Below, piece by piece: positions 1 to 9,733 of a stretch of 64,000 bases of DNA. Source of the DNA: Megaleporinus macrocephalus (taxonomy: Eukaryota; Chordata; Actinopteri; Characiformes; Anostomidae); the NCBI GenBank assembly GCA_021613375.1, contig CM038716.1:310001-374000 (forward strand), in the 5' to 3' direction. The notes below the pieces were generated by a model, which did not search any database, was not told where the DNA came from, and saw only the letters and a list, made by a program, of their open reading frames with translations. Within the stretch, counting starts at the first letter, position 1, and each line of letters begins with the position of its first letter. Position numbers and translations under genes: made by a program.

Positions 1-713
1 GAAGACAAGCAAAACATTTACAGTGATGGAATGGTAGCAAGAATGCGCGGTGTGATGACTGAATTATTGCTTTTCGAGTATTTTTTTTCAGCTATATGGA
101 TTGCATTTCTCACCATGGTGAATCGTGACGTAAACGTGTGATTACTCCTTTTTTTGGGGGGGGGGGGCAAAGCTCCTCGCTGAACGAATCCCATGCAGAT
201 CTAATCCTCTTTGTGTGGCGTCACACGTTTCCCGCCTTTTTTTCTGGTGAACGATAACAGAAGAGATTAAATATATTACAGTATATAGTCAAATACAGCA
301 TTTTACTTTTCTACATATTTTTTGACAGATTAGTCATTCATTTTCTGTAATGTTTTAAATGTTGTTTAGCAATACTGCCACAATAAGTAACACCAAATAC
401 GACAGCATATCTCACACAATAAGTGTTTATACTTTGCTCAATTTTGATATTTAGGGATATTTTCCACCAACATATAAAATGTAACTGGCACTGTGAGAAA
501 TTTGACAAAAACACCCCTGCTTTCTTTATCCTAAATACAAACAATGCAAACCAGTAATTAAACAAGGAGGTGGAATTAGGATCACTGGACTACAGCAGGT
601 CAATTGATTTTGACGCTTATCCATTGGCACAATTACACGTTTCTGAACATAGCCATGAAAAAAAATCAACACCCGAGATCAATAAATAAAGGGACCCCTA
701 ATTTATTAACTGC
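1..713. other. AT-rich 3' flank of the AKAP-like gene
   Basis: No coding exon is recognisable here. The stretch lies downstream of the minus-strand AKAP-like gene. A minus-strand AATAAA lies just past the stop codon (plus-strand tttatt near 701-706), so the 3' UTR could be very short, or this stretch could hold a longer one. A run of G at about 157-167 is simple sequence. Confidence 0.5.
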
Positions 714-2888
714 TCAGTGACAGTAACCAACATCAACTTCTGTGTAACTGCCATTGTTGGTTGTTTGAGAGCACTTCGCTTTACTGTCCAGGAGGTCCTT
801 CTCCTTGGCTAACTGCTCAGTGGCTGCTGATACTGCAGTTCGAACGATGGAAGTTGCAGCCACATACAGCATCCTCTTCAGGGCCTCCTCTGGGTCATCT
901 GGCACATCATTGGTCTTTGTTGACTCAGAAAAGGATCCTCCATTTTGAGGACTCCTACATACCTTTGTCTCTAACTCAACACTAGTACCTATTCCTATTA
1001 CAGACTCTGCCTTGCCAATTCCCTTTTCTTGAAGATCACTGGAGTCAATTTCTGCTTCAAACTCACCGCTTTGGGCAACTGCATTTCCACTGCACTTCCC
1101 ATCTTGATTCAGGATCTTCCCATCCTTTGGACAGGTTTTGTCAGTAGAGTTGATGTCCTCCTGGTTTGTCTCTTCTGTCTTTTTGTCGTCATTCTGCATA
1201 GGAGGCTCATGATTGTGTGCTATGGTTTCCTCTGATGCAGCATCTGAACATCCATTCTCACCATTGGTCTTGGGTTCCACTGTTGTCTCTGTCTGGCCTC
1301 CTCCCTCTGCTGCTAAGTGAGGCATGTCTGACTGTTGACCAGATGGTATGCTTGGTAGGGACTTCCCCTCTCCATCAGTTCTCTTGTGCTCGTCTGCCAC
1401 CTGAGCTCCGTTGTCGCTCCCACTCTGTGTGGCAGCCTGGTCCTCTGATCCACCCTGTGGGTGGTCAGTTGACTCAGCTGAGTCTGCAGGGCCACCCGTT
1501 TCTTTAGCTTCCCCTTCACCTTCTTTCTGTACTGCTGTGCCCTCCCCCATGTCCACGCTAGTACTCTTCCCCTTGCGCAGTATGAAGTTCTTTAGTGACA
1601 CAGCACGGTTGAAATGTGTCCTTTTAGACTTGGCAGTCTTGCCTGAGTCTTTACCCGCCTGTGGTTCGTCAGTCTGTTCCTGTTCACCCGCTGGTTCCTC
1701 CTCGCCTCCGCTGGCGTCTGCTGCTTTCTTTGACTTGGGAATTACTCGTTTTTTAAATGAGGTCCAGATCTCATTTGCATGCTGATCCACAAATTTTGCC
1801 CGTGTTGTGGCAGCACTTGCTCCTTTCTCTTCTTCTCCCTCTGCACTGGTCTTCTCCTGATTTTCTTCGTCATCTTCAGACACTCTTGTGGCCCCCTGGT
1901 CTCCCTCTGGGGCATTCTCCTCTTTTTGATTATCTGAAGAATCTTTGTCCTTTGGTTTGTGGATTCCAACAATGGATGGATCTCTCTTCAGACCTTGAAA
2001 TGTCCATGACCTCTTCAGTTTCCATCTTTTTTGTCCAGAGTGCTCTGACTTTGTAGTGGAGTCTAAGGTCCCAGTGTCCCCTGGTGCATCTGCACTGACA
2101 CCCTCTGCTCCTTCCACATCTTTGGAGTCATCAGTGCTTTTCTTGTGGCCCTTCTGTGCCATAAGCTTCTTAAAGGAGTGCCAGCGTTTCATGTGTTTTG
2201 TACTTTGAGAGGTCAACTTGTCTGGCTCCTCTGGTGCCTGGGGGTCCTCAATTTGATCCACTACAACTGTGTTGGCATCAGCATCCTCCAGTCTGTCAAG
2301 AGATTTTGACCGAACCTTCCCATGTTTTTGAATCTCCCCTGTACCATCCTTTTTTTCTGTGCTTCTGTGGGAAAAAATCCTGGCAACAGGCTTGCGAATG
2401 AAATCACGCACACTGGATTTTTCTCCTTGCTTTGGCTTGGCACCAGATGTCTTCTGCTCTTGGACAACCTCCTCATTGTCTGGTACTTTTTCAATAACTT
2501 GGGTCTCGGTTGCCGCGTCACCTGCTTCTGCTGCCTGGCTAGCTGGCTGTTCCTTAAGGTCTGCTGCATCTGCTTGATCACTCTGGTTGGTGGCAGTGGC
2601 AGACTCTTCCCCAACAGCATCCTCAGCTACTGTACCATGTTCTTTTTTCTTCTTTCCTCCCATTACTTTTCCAAGCCCACTTTTGTTCAGAAAAGAGTCC
2701 CAGATTTTCTCTGAGGCTGGCTTGACTTTGTTGTCTGCTGGTTGCTCCGTGCTTTGGGGCACCTCGGTGGTAGGCTGTATTTCCTCAGTTGGAGCAGGAG
2801 TTGACTCCACATTTGCGGGTTCCTCTTCAGCTTTGGTCTCCACGGTTTCCGCTTGAACAGGCTCTGTGTTAGCCTCTGTTGCCGCCAT
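714..2888 (-). CDS. A-kinase anchoring protein, AKAP5/AKAP12-like (724 aa)
   Basis: This 724-codon uninterrupted frame encodes an acidic, low-complexity scaffold punctuated by basic Trp/Phe modules. Seen: IWDSF (62-66), a basic stretch (about 151-200), KRWHSFKKL (234-242), KRWKLKRSWTFQGLKR (287-302), IWTSFKKRVIPKSKK (374-388) and a basic patch at about 421-444. Near the C-terminus, residues 666-697 form an amphipathic helix with the hydrophobic spacing of a PKA RII-binding helix (core LYVAATSIVRTAVSAATEQL). Known: AKAP5 and AKAP12 both combine basic membrane-targeting WxSFKK-type modules with a C-terminal RII helix, and AKAP5 is coded by one exon. Inferred: it tethers PKA, and perhaps other signalling enzymes, at the plasma membrane. 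There is no Met-Gly myristoylation start as in AKAP12. It could be akap5, an akap12 paralog or a third family member. The family is fairly sure; the exact name is not. Confidence 0.8.
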   Translation of the reverse strand: MAATEANTEPVQAETVETKAEEEPANVESTPAPTEEIQPTTEVPQSTEQPADNKVKPASEKIWDSFLNKSGLGKVMGGKKKKEHGTVAEDAVGEESATATNQSDQADAADLKEQPASQAAEAGDAATETQVIEKVPDNEEVVQEQKTSGAKPKQGEKSSVRDFIRKPVARIFSHRSTEKKDGTGEIQKHGKVRSKSLDRLEDADANTVVVDQIEDPQAPEEPDKLTSQSTKHMKRWHSFKKLMAQKGHKKSTDDSKDVEGAEGVSADAPGDTGTLDSTTKSEHSGQKRWKLKRSWTFQGLKRDPSIVGIHKPKDKDSSDNQKEENAPEGDQGATRVSEDDEENQEKTSAEGEEEKGASAATTRAKFVDQHANEIWTSFKKRVIPKSKKAADASGGEEEPAGEQEQTDEPQAGKDSGKTAKSKRTHFNRAVSLKNFILRKGKSTSVDMGEGTAVQKEGEGEAKETGGPADSAESTDHPQGGSEDQAATQSGSDNGAQVADEHKRTDGEGKSLPSIPSGQQSDMPHLAAEGGGQTETTVEPKTNGENGCSDAASEETIAHNHEPPMQNDDKKTEETNQEDINSTDKTCPKDGKILNQDGKCSGNAVAQSGEFEAEIDSSDLQEKGIGKAESVIGIGTSVELETKVCRSPQNGGSFSESTKTNDVPDDPEEALKRMLYVAATSIVRTAVSAATEQLAKEKDLLDSKAKCSQTTNNGSYTEVDVGYCH

Positions 2889-3048
2889 ATCAAAAAAAGT
2901 GCTCCTTGATCTTCCCTTAAATGTTGCCTTGTTCTCTTATATTCTTTATGGAACCAAGTTCATTGGTGACCAGCAGTGTTTGATAGTGCTCCCACAAAAA
3001 ATAATGAATTCTGCATCATATTTTGTGTGAAGAAGAGTGGCCTCAAAT
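2889..3048 (-). other. Predicted 5' UTR part of the AKAP-like coding exon
   Basis: On the minus strand, a strong acceptor (pyrimidine-rich tract ending TTCTAG) ends at about 3049, 160 bases upstream of the AKAP ATG, with no good acceptor between. This fits a non-coding first exon spliced to a single large coding exon, as in AKAP5. No transcript evidence was available. Confidence 0.45.
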
Positions 3049-5600
3049 CTAGAATGAGAAAAGTAAGAGGACATTCAATTAAAACCGTCACAGATGCTGC
3101 GCTTTCTGCCTTTCTAATGGAGAGAAAATCTATAGAGGCTTTTCATAAATGGCAGTTTGAACATACTTCCATAGTCTCAATTAAAAATTGCATGTTTGTG
3201 AAAAGAGTAGATAAATCACAATTTGTGTGGTGTGGAAATTCAGAATGCTTCTGATAATCTAATGAGAGGCTTGACTCCTGTCACATTTGTTTGGGGCACT
3301 GCTATTCAGATAAGTGGATCAGTGATTTTGTGTAGTAATCAGCACTGTTTGAGAGGTTTATTGCTGGCACATGGTGTCCTTTCAAAGCCCAGCCTGACAG
3401 TAGAAGAACAGCAATATATGGGATAACAGTGAATCTGAATATAAACGATTTGTGAAATCACTCAGTAGACTAAAACTTTCTCAAAGCTACACTCTTAAAT
3501 ACACATTAGAGAGTGGAGAAAAATCAATACAGCATATCATCACAATATTATAATAATAATTATAATAATTTTTTATTATATGAATTGCAAATACAGATGA
3601 ATCTTCAGGTACTGGGTTAATAAAACCAACTGCTTTGAGTAAACCAGAAAGGATTGCATTAACTTGCCATGTATGGATGTTAAGGGCAGTGGATTCCTAT
3701 TTGAATCCTAACAGCACTAAGCACAGTTAAAAAGAAGTAATAAATCACAATATATTGCATAATATTTTATTGCCAAATACAGCATCTTACAATATTGCAA
3801 TAATATTGCATTGCCCCTTAAATATCATGATAAAATAGTCATTAAACTGCTGACTATGGAATACATTATTAAGAAACTCTTCACCTGGGGTAAGCTTTTA
3901 TGTTTCCAAAACTGGGATTATTTATCTTGTTTAAAAAAACAAACAAACCAAAAACATATAACCTGACTATCTGTGTTTCATTATTCAGCTTGAACATTAG
4001 TTTTCTTTTAATCTCCCTTTTAAGAATTTTAAACTATTCACATTTGACTCTAAGTTGAATCTGGCTCTGTTTTGCTGTGGCGGGATTTGTTCCCGTGGTG
4101 GATACACCACATCATAGACACCCACGACAAGGGTATGTTTATGTCCTACATTCACGCAAGCTTGCACACGCATGTGCAGTTTAAATTGACACTCTAACAA
4201 CATACAGTAACCTAAACGATCTGTTTGTGGACCTGCTCGGAGCGCCGCGTAAGGACACGTTTTAACTGGACTGCGCCGTGTCTTTACGCATGGCGTCGAG
4301 TCCGTTTGCTCGCCCGCCGTCATACAGCCATGGGGACAATTGAGCCTGGACGGTTTTGTCCCCTCTCTCCCCATAGACGAGCCCCCCTCCCTCGCCCTTT
4401 GTTATGCTAAAGCCAGCGGAGAGCGCGGGAGACGTCTGGAGAAGCTCCCGCCATAGAGCTTAACGGTGGCCTTCAAACCTCGCGTTTGCAGAAGTGGAGC
4501 GTAATTCTAATGAGGGGAAAATGAAAAACGGCGATGCAAATGCCCAAAGACAGCAGGTGTCCGTGCTTTTCAGAAGCTCATTTGCATTGCTAATGAGCAA
4601 TGCCATTTTCTGCATTTTGCAAATACATAAATAAATAAGCAAATAAAAATAAATGAATGTCTGTGTTTTAAATGAACACTTCTGTTGTACAAACGGGCTG
4701 CTTAAGACGTATAAACGAGCGCCGTAAAACGTATGGAAAGGACAATGAGTCATGCTTGTGCTGCGTCTGAAAAACATCCTGAACAATGGGGGCAGATGCG
4801 TAACTGTGGATTCATAATTGAAAAAGCTGCTGCTGGGCAAATACTCAGTTAAGGTGTCGTGGAAAAGATAGAATTATGTTACAATTTCGTGTTTGTAGCG
4901 CCGTGTCCTCGATAGACGTGCGCAAAAACGGAAGACTATCAACATTCAGCGGGAAAACAGCAAGTGGAGCAACACAGGGCGAGCAGGAGGGAGCGCGGCG
5001 TGTTGTGGTAAAGCCACCGATTAGGCTCCGTTCTCGAAATCTCTGCTGCGACTGAGCAGTCCCTGCCGCTTATACGACCAAACCGAATTTGGTTTTTGAC
5101 GCAAATGAGAAATAAAAACGCATATTCATTCATGTTTTCCTCCGTGCCGGACTCGATCATTGCACACTCATTAAGTCTGATTACAGTGTGCTCGAAGACA
5201 GTGTGGTGCGTTGTGGCCGAAGTTGATCGGATGAATGGACCTGTCTACTCGGGCAAAAAAGACAATGAAACAGATGGACGCGCTTCCAAAACGAGTGAAT
5301 CCCAGACATAACGGTGAATTTCACCAGAGCATGATGGCCTTGGATCCAACCAACAGGGCGCATTCGTTCATCTCCATCAATCTGAACCGCTACACTTTCG
5401 TCTCATGCTGGCAAGGATTTAAAAAGCAGCTCGATTGTGCACATCGCGCCCAAAAAACAACATTTATTTATTTGACCAAATCAGTGCAAGCTGGAGCTGC
5501 ACGACGACACCTCCAAAAAACTTAAGCTTCACGCGTCAAGACAAACACACAGACGCAAATAAAATATTTGAACCCACAATAAAAAAAGCAAAAACTCTTC
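3049..5600. other. Intron/upstream region of the AKAP-like gene
   Basis: AT-rich sequence between the inferred first exon and the coding exon of the AKAP-like gene. No coding exon was recognised. It holds one copy of a 59-bp element (4165-4223) repeated at 9385-9443. From about 4.2 kb to 5.6 kb the CpG content rises, which suits a promoter-proximal region. Confidence 0.4.
4165..4223 (+). repeat. 59-bp near-perfect direct repeat, copy 1
   Basis: Matches 9385-9443 over 59 bases with one mismatch (g at 4218 against c at 9438). The similarity stops abruptly at both ends. Being AT-mixed and non-repetitive inside, it is not simple sequence. Confidence 0.85.
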
Positions 5601-5628
5601 CTGTTGTTTTGAGAAATGTCCTCCCTAC

Positions 5629-5900
5629 CTTGTTTCGTGAGGCTAAATCCGTCCCTGCGTGTCGCTGAAAGGTAATAACAATCTGGCGCGGACTGGAAAA
5701 GACACTGAAACTAAATCCCCGCTCGCATCCTCGAGCCTCCGAGTAGCCAGCCAACCCAGTGTGTAGAATCGCGCGGGGACGCGCGGGCTGCCTCGCGCGC
5801 GCGCGCACATGCACACACATACATAACAGCGCGCACGCTCGCTCGCACGCACGCATACGCAAACGCGCACATACACAGCAACTCTCTCTCTCTTTCTCTC
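5629..5900 (-). promoter_or_regulatory. Probable CpG-rich promoter and non-coding first exon of the AKAP-like gene
   Basis: The stretch around 5650-5850 is much richer in CpG than its surroundings, including a run of gcgcgc near 5795. On the minus strand a good donor (AAG|GTAGGG) ends a possible exon at 5629. Joined to the acceptor near 3049 it would give a short non-coding first exon. This is inference from composition and splice signals only. Confidence 0.4.
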
Positions 5901-5909
5901 TCACACCCC

Positions 5910-5924
5910 GTTGCCCTTAGCAAC
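5910..5924. promoter_or_regulatory. RFX X-box motif
   Basis: GTTGCCCTTAGCAAC is an imperfect palindrome that fully fits the RFX X-box consensus (GTNRCC, 0-3 bases, RGYAAC). It lies just upstream, in minus-strand terms, of the CpG-rich probable promoter of the AKAP-like gene. A CT-rich tract (about 5881-5902) adjoins it. Confidence 0.6.
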
Positions 5925-8924
5925 TAGGGAGCCCACCCACCCCCACCCTGCTGCAGCCTCAACCATGCAGCTGCCCCCCCAGCCCTAAGAGGGGTTACTG
6001 TACCGGGGCAGATGGAGGGAAGCGGGGCGGGGGGTGGTGGTAACTGTGCATGATTTTGCTCTGGAGTAACAGCCGTAGCCTCAAACGGCTGAAAAACAAG
6101 GCATTGACGTTTGAACCGCAGGCCCTACGCACTGGTATTATTGCTACGTATAAAATGTTATTAATATTCTTTGGAATCTTACACACAGTAGGTAAGATTT
6201 GTGAACGTTTTAAGTTTCTAGTTTTGCATTGTATAGTAAACATAGTCATTTTGTCTTTCTGTGTATCTTTGATTAGTCATGTGCTTTGGCATCAACCTGA
6301 ATGGAAAGAAAAAAAAGGAAAGCATTTGAGCAGAGAAATCACAAAAACACCACTGAAGTGCCTGAGGGCAGAAGGGTGAACAGTGGACAGGTAGTCCTGA
6401 GTTTACACCAACACACTGTTTGTCTCTGATTTAATATCGGGCAAAAATTGCCCCCTGGATAGAATAAAATGTGCCTTTGTGCTAGAAATGTATTGTTCTG
6501 TGATTCATATTTTATAAGAAAAAAACAATGTGCTTCCTTCTTGGAGCTTTCATTTCCTTGTGGAGGATGCCACTGAGCCTGTGGGTGCCCATAGCTGCTC
6601 TTTGAATCAACCATGTTGTTTATGGTTCATGACAGTGGTAAAGGCCAGTCTTGCTGTCAGAACTTTTATTAGAGCTTAATCATGTAGTTCATATGCCGTA
6701 AGGTATTATACGAGTTTACCAGAAGTCTAGAGCACAGTTATTCCTCATGGAATTAGAAGTGGTAAAAACAATGTAGAGGATGGAAATGTAAGTATACTAT
6801 ACTAAATTAAATGTGAAAGTATTGAACCAGAAATATACTAAGTGGAACACAGTATCTATGTACTCAATTATAAACTTCTGATGATAAAGAGTAAAAAGTC
6901 ACGGCTAAAATATCAGTCGGTTAACTGTAATCATACGTAAATAAATATTATTAAAGATAAATATTCATGCCCTACATAAACAGCTAGTTTGCTAAGAAAT
7001 CCTCAAAAGTAAATACTCTGCTAGTGGAGTATGGTAGAGTGGTACAAGTTGAATAAAGCAGAATGGGGTCTTTATTACTCTGCGACATAGCCAAATAACG
7101 TGGAAGAAATAACGTAAAGTTTTTTTTTCTGTGAAAAATGAATGATGTTTTAAACTGCTGTAGCACCCTGGGGTAAAGAAAAACATACCAGACTTTCATT
7201 AAAATCACTTGATATTTACAGGGTAATTAAGAATCTGAAATATGAATATTGCCATATACATGCACAGTGGACTAACCTTGCATGAAAGTAAGTCAAATGC
7301 TAAACTTATTAAGCTAAGCTATATTATTATTTTTATTATTATACTAAATGCCAGCACATCACACTGTATGCTACTATTGCCAAAGCCACCTGACTTCCAC
7401 ACTTTACCAAAGCCTGAATGTTGTTCACAGTTTTGGTGATGGGAGTCAGACGTCCAAAGAGTTTAGCATCTCGAAAAGCTCCAAAAGGAAAGATATTAGA
7501 GGAAATTGTTATGAATATGCTGCTTGATGTCTGAAACATTGTATTATGAAAGCTTTGCGAGAAGATTTTACTTTTTAGCACTCTTTAAGCATTATCAATA
7601 TTATATAACAAAGATTGTGAATAAAATTATTATAGGCCTATCCAGGGGTTGCATAAATCGCTATCCCAGGGTTCCAATCACAACCACTGAAAAGTAAATA
7701 TTTCTAAAATAAAGCATTTAGCATCCAAGCCTGAATAACATTGCTTACATCCTAATCATTTAATTATGCAGTGATCCCTGGTTAAAACATCATGTTGCCC
7801 TTCTGCTCATAACCAGCCAAATTAGGTCAAGATGAACGTGCCATCATTCGTCTGCTACACCAGTGGCTGATCCAATTAGAGCATCTCCTTTTCCTGACAA
7901 TCCTGAGCTCAATGTCATTTGGAAGTCGAGACAGTGTGTGAGGTGGGCTGATGCTTTTTTGTAATGTTAGCCGCTCATTCTGATCAGACCACATAGACTG
8001 TTTTTTTCTTCTGCTTGTTTTTATCTTTTCCTCTGTGCTCAAGTATAAGTGGCACAAATTCCCCAGCACAAGCTCAAAGATGGACTCCAGACAAGCTTCA
8101 CTGCTTGCATTTACAAACCAAGCGCACGGCTGATGTCCTGCAAGCTCAGAGATCCAGAGTGGGCCCAACAGGGAGAAGCCCAGCACTGCTGGTGTCATGA
8201 ATGACCCAGACTGTGTGTGTGTCTTCCTAATGCCTGGTGACAGCCTATGTGTGTGTGTCTGTGTATTGGTGAAGGAGGGTGACGTGTGGAGGATGGGGGT
8301 GGGGTGCAGCCCCTGTGACAGGCTGAGCTGAAGGCTGTGTGTGTCAAGCTCATGGCTACAAGCCTGTCGAGTCAATTTCCCGCGCACCCATCCGCCGTGC
8401 AGAGGTTTTTATTTTGACCAGCACGTGCCTCGGAATGCAGCTGTAAACACCAATCTGTGGATGAAGCACATCAGCCCCTATTAGCAGTTCAAATAGCTAG
8501 TGTGTTAGGACATGGTTAAGGTGGCTCATTGGTGGGAATTGTCTTCTATTCTGCCCTGCGCATGCAACTGAGCATGTACAGTAATTGACAAGGGAACAGA
8601 CACACCACTTAAAGGAATGGTTCACTTCAGGAAATCTAATTGATTAGTCATATTATGGCCAAGTGCCAAAGTCTGCTTTTTAGTTTTTGCACTGGAGCTA
8701 TGTTGATGTTACCCATGTTTAGGTGGTATAAAACACTGTGCAAATGCAACAGAAGTCCATTTTCCAGTCAAAATGATTAGTAAGTACAAGTTTATATTTT
8801 AAAGAGAAAAGAAAAATAGAAGAAATTAAAGATGCCATAAAATGGAAAACTTTATTTACATTGGCACAGTTAAATAAGGGAAGTGGCAAATAAACCTGGC
8901 ATACTACGAACCTTAAGTCTCCTT

Positions 8925-9110
8925 CTTAAAATGAAGTCTTCACTTTCAATGTAAGTCAATGGAACCAGAATTCTTTTCAAGCTATTTTGGAGCATTTCTG
9001 TTGGTCCATTTGTCATGAAATTTGTCCACAATGTAAACATCCATTGCTGCATTTAATTGATGTAGAAAAATAAAAATCGCCAAAAATGGAGATACATGTT
9101 TATATTGGAC
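8925..9110. repeat. Dispersed repeat copy (relative of 32558-32720)
   Basis: The order of blocks here (ctttcaatg followed by aatggaa, ggagcatttct, tcatgaaat, caatgtaa, aaaaatggaga) recurs at 32558-32720 in the same orientation with many substitutions. This is an old interspersed repeat of unknown class. Confidence 0.6.
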
Positions 9111-9384
9111 AGCGATGAAATCCTGCATTTACAAAAGAGGTCAGTAAAACGGTCAATTCCAAACATGCTAGACTGTTGTGCAACACTTGACTACTGAATT
9201 TTTACACATGACAATAGAGCTAAAAAAAAAAAAAAGGCGGGCTATATGGAAAAAGGATCTGTCAATGGGCATGGTAACTATTTATCTGAAGTTGGCTTTC
9301 TGTTTAAAAATAAAAAGTTCTGCTCTACCTTAGGTGCTACAGTTTTGAAGAGGCGCACGAATGTAAATGAAACAGAAATTTATA

Positions 9385-9443
9385 CACACGCATGTGCAGT
9401 TTAAATTGACACTCTAACAACATACAGTAACCTAAACCATCTG
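9385..9443 (+). repeat. 59-bp near-perfect direct repeat, copy 2
   Basis: Partner of 4165-4223, 5.2 kb away in the same orientation, with one mismatch. The flanks on both sides are unrelated. Confidence 0.85.
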
Positions 9444-9709
9444 GAGAATAGTAAGCCAGCAGCTCCCACATATTCAACAAGATCCTGAACAACATTGATT
9501 CTAAGTTGTTTGCTTTGCAAATTTTACCCCAGACAGTTTCTTGGACAAACCTTGGACAATGACAAACAGGCTTTGCTCAGCATTTGACACTGAGGTGATT
9601 GAGAGGAGCAGTTAGTGTCACAAAAAGTTGCAGCCATACTATGTGATTATATCCACATTTGGAAGCGTGAAGACAGATTCTCTTACACTGGAAGTTTCAT
9701 AGTGAGCTT

Positions 9710-9733
9710 ACAACACAAATTAATTTGTGTTGT
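9710..9733. repeat. Perfect 24-bp palindrome
   Basis: Two 12-base arms (ACAACACAAATT and its reverse complement) meet with no loop. No function can be assigned. Confidence 0.8.

Noticed and set aside
761..2856. Several plus-strand open frames of 60-130 codons
   Set aside because: They lie antisense to the 724-codon AKAP frame and have no family resemblance; they are shadows of its biased composition.
5536..5923. Overlapping minus-strand frames rich in Cys, Arg and Ala
   Set aside because: They arise from the CpG and CA-rich promoter-like stretch; three frames are open at once and none has a domain.
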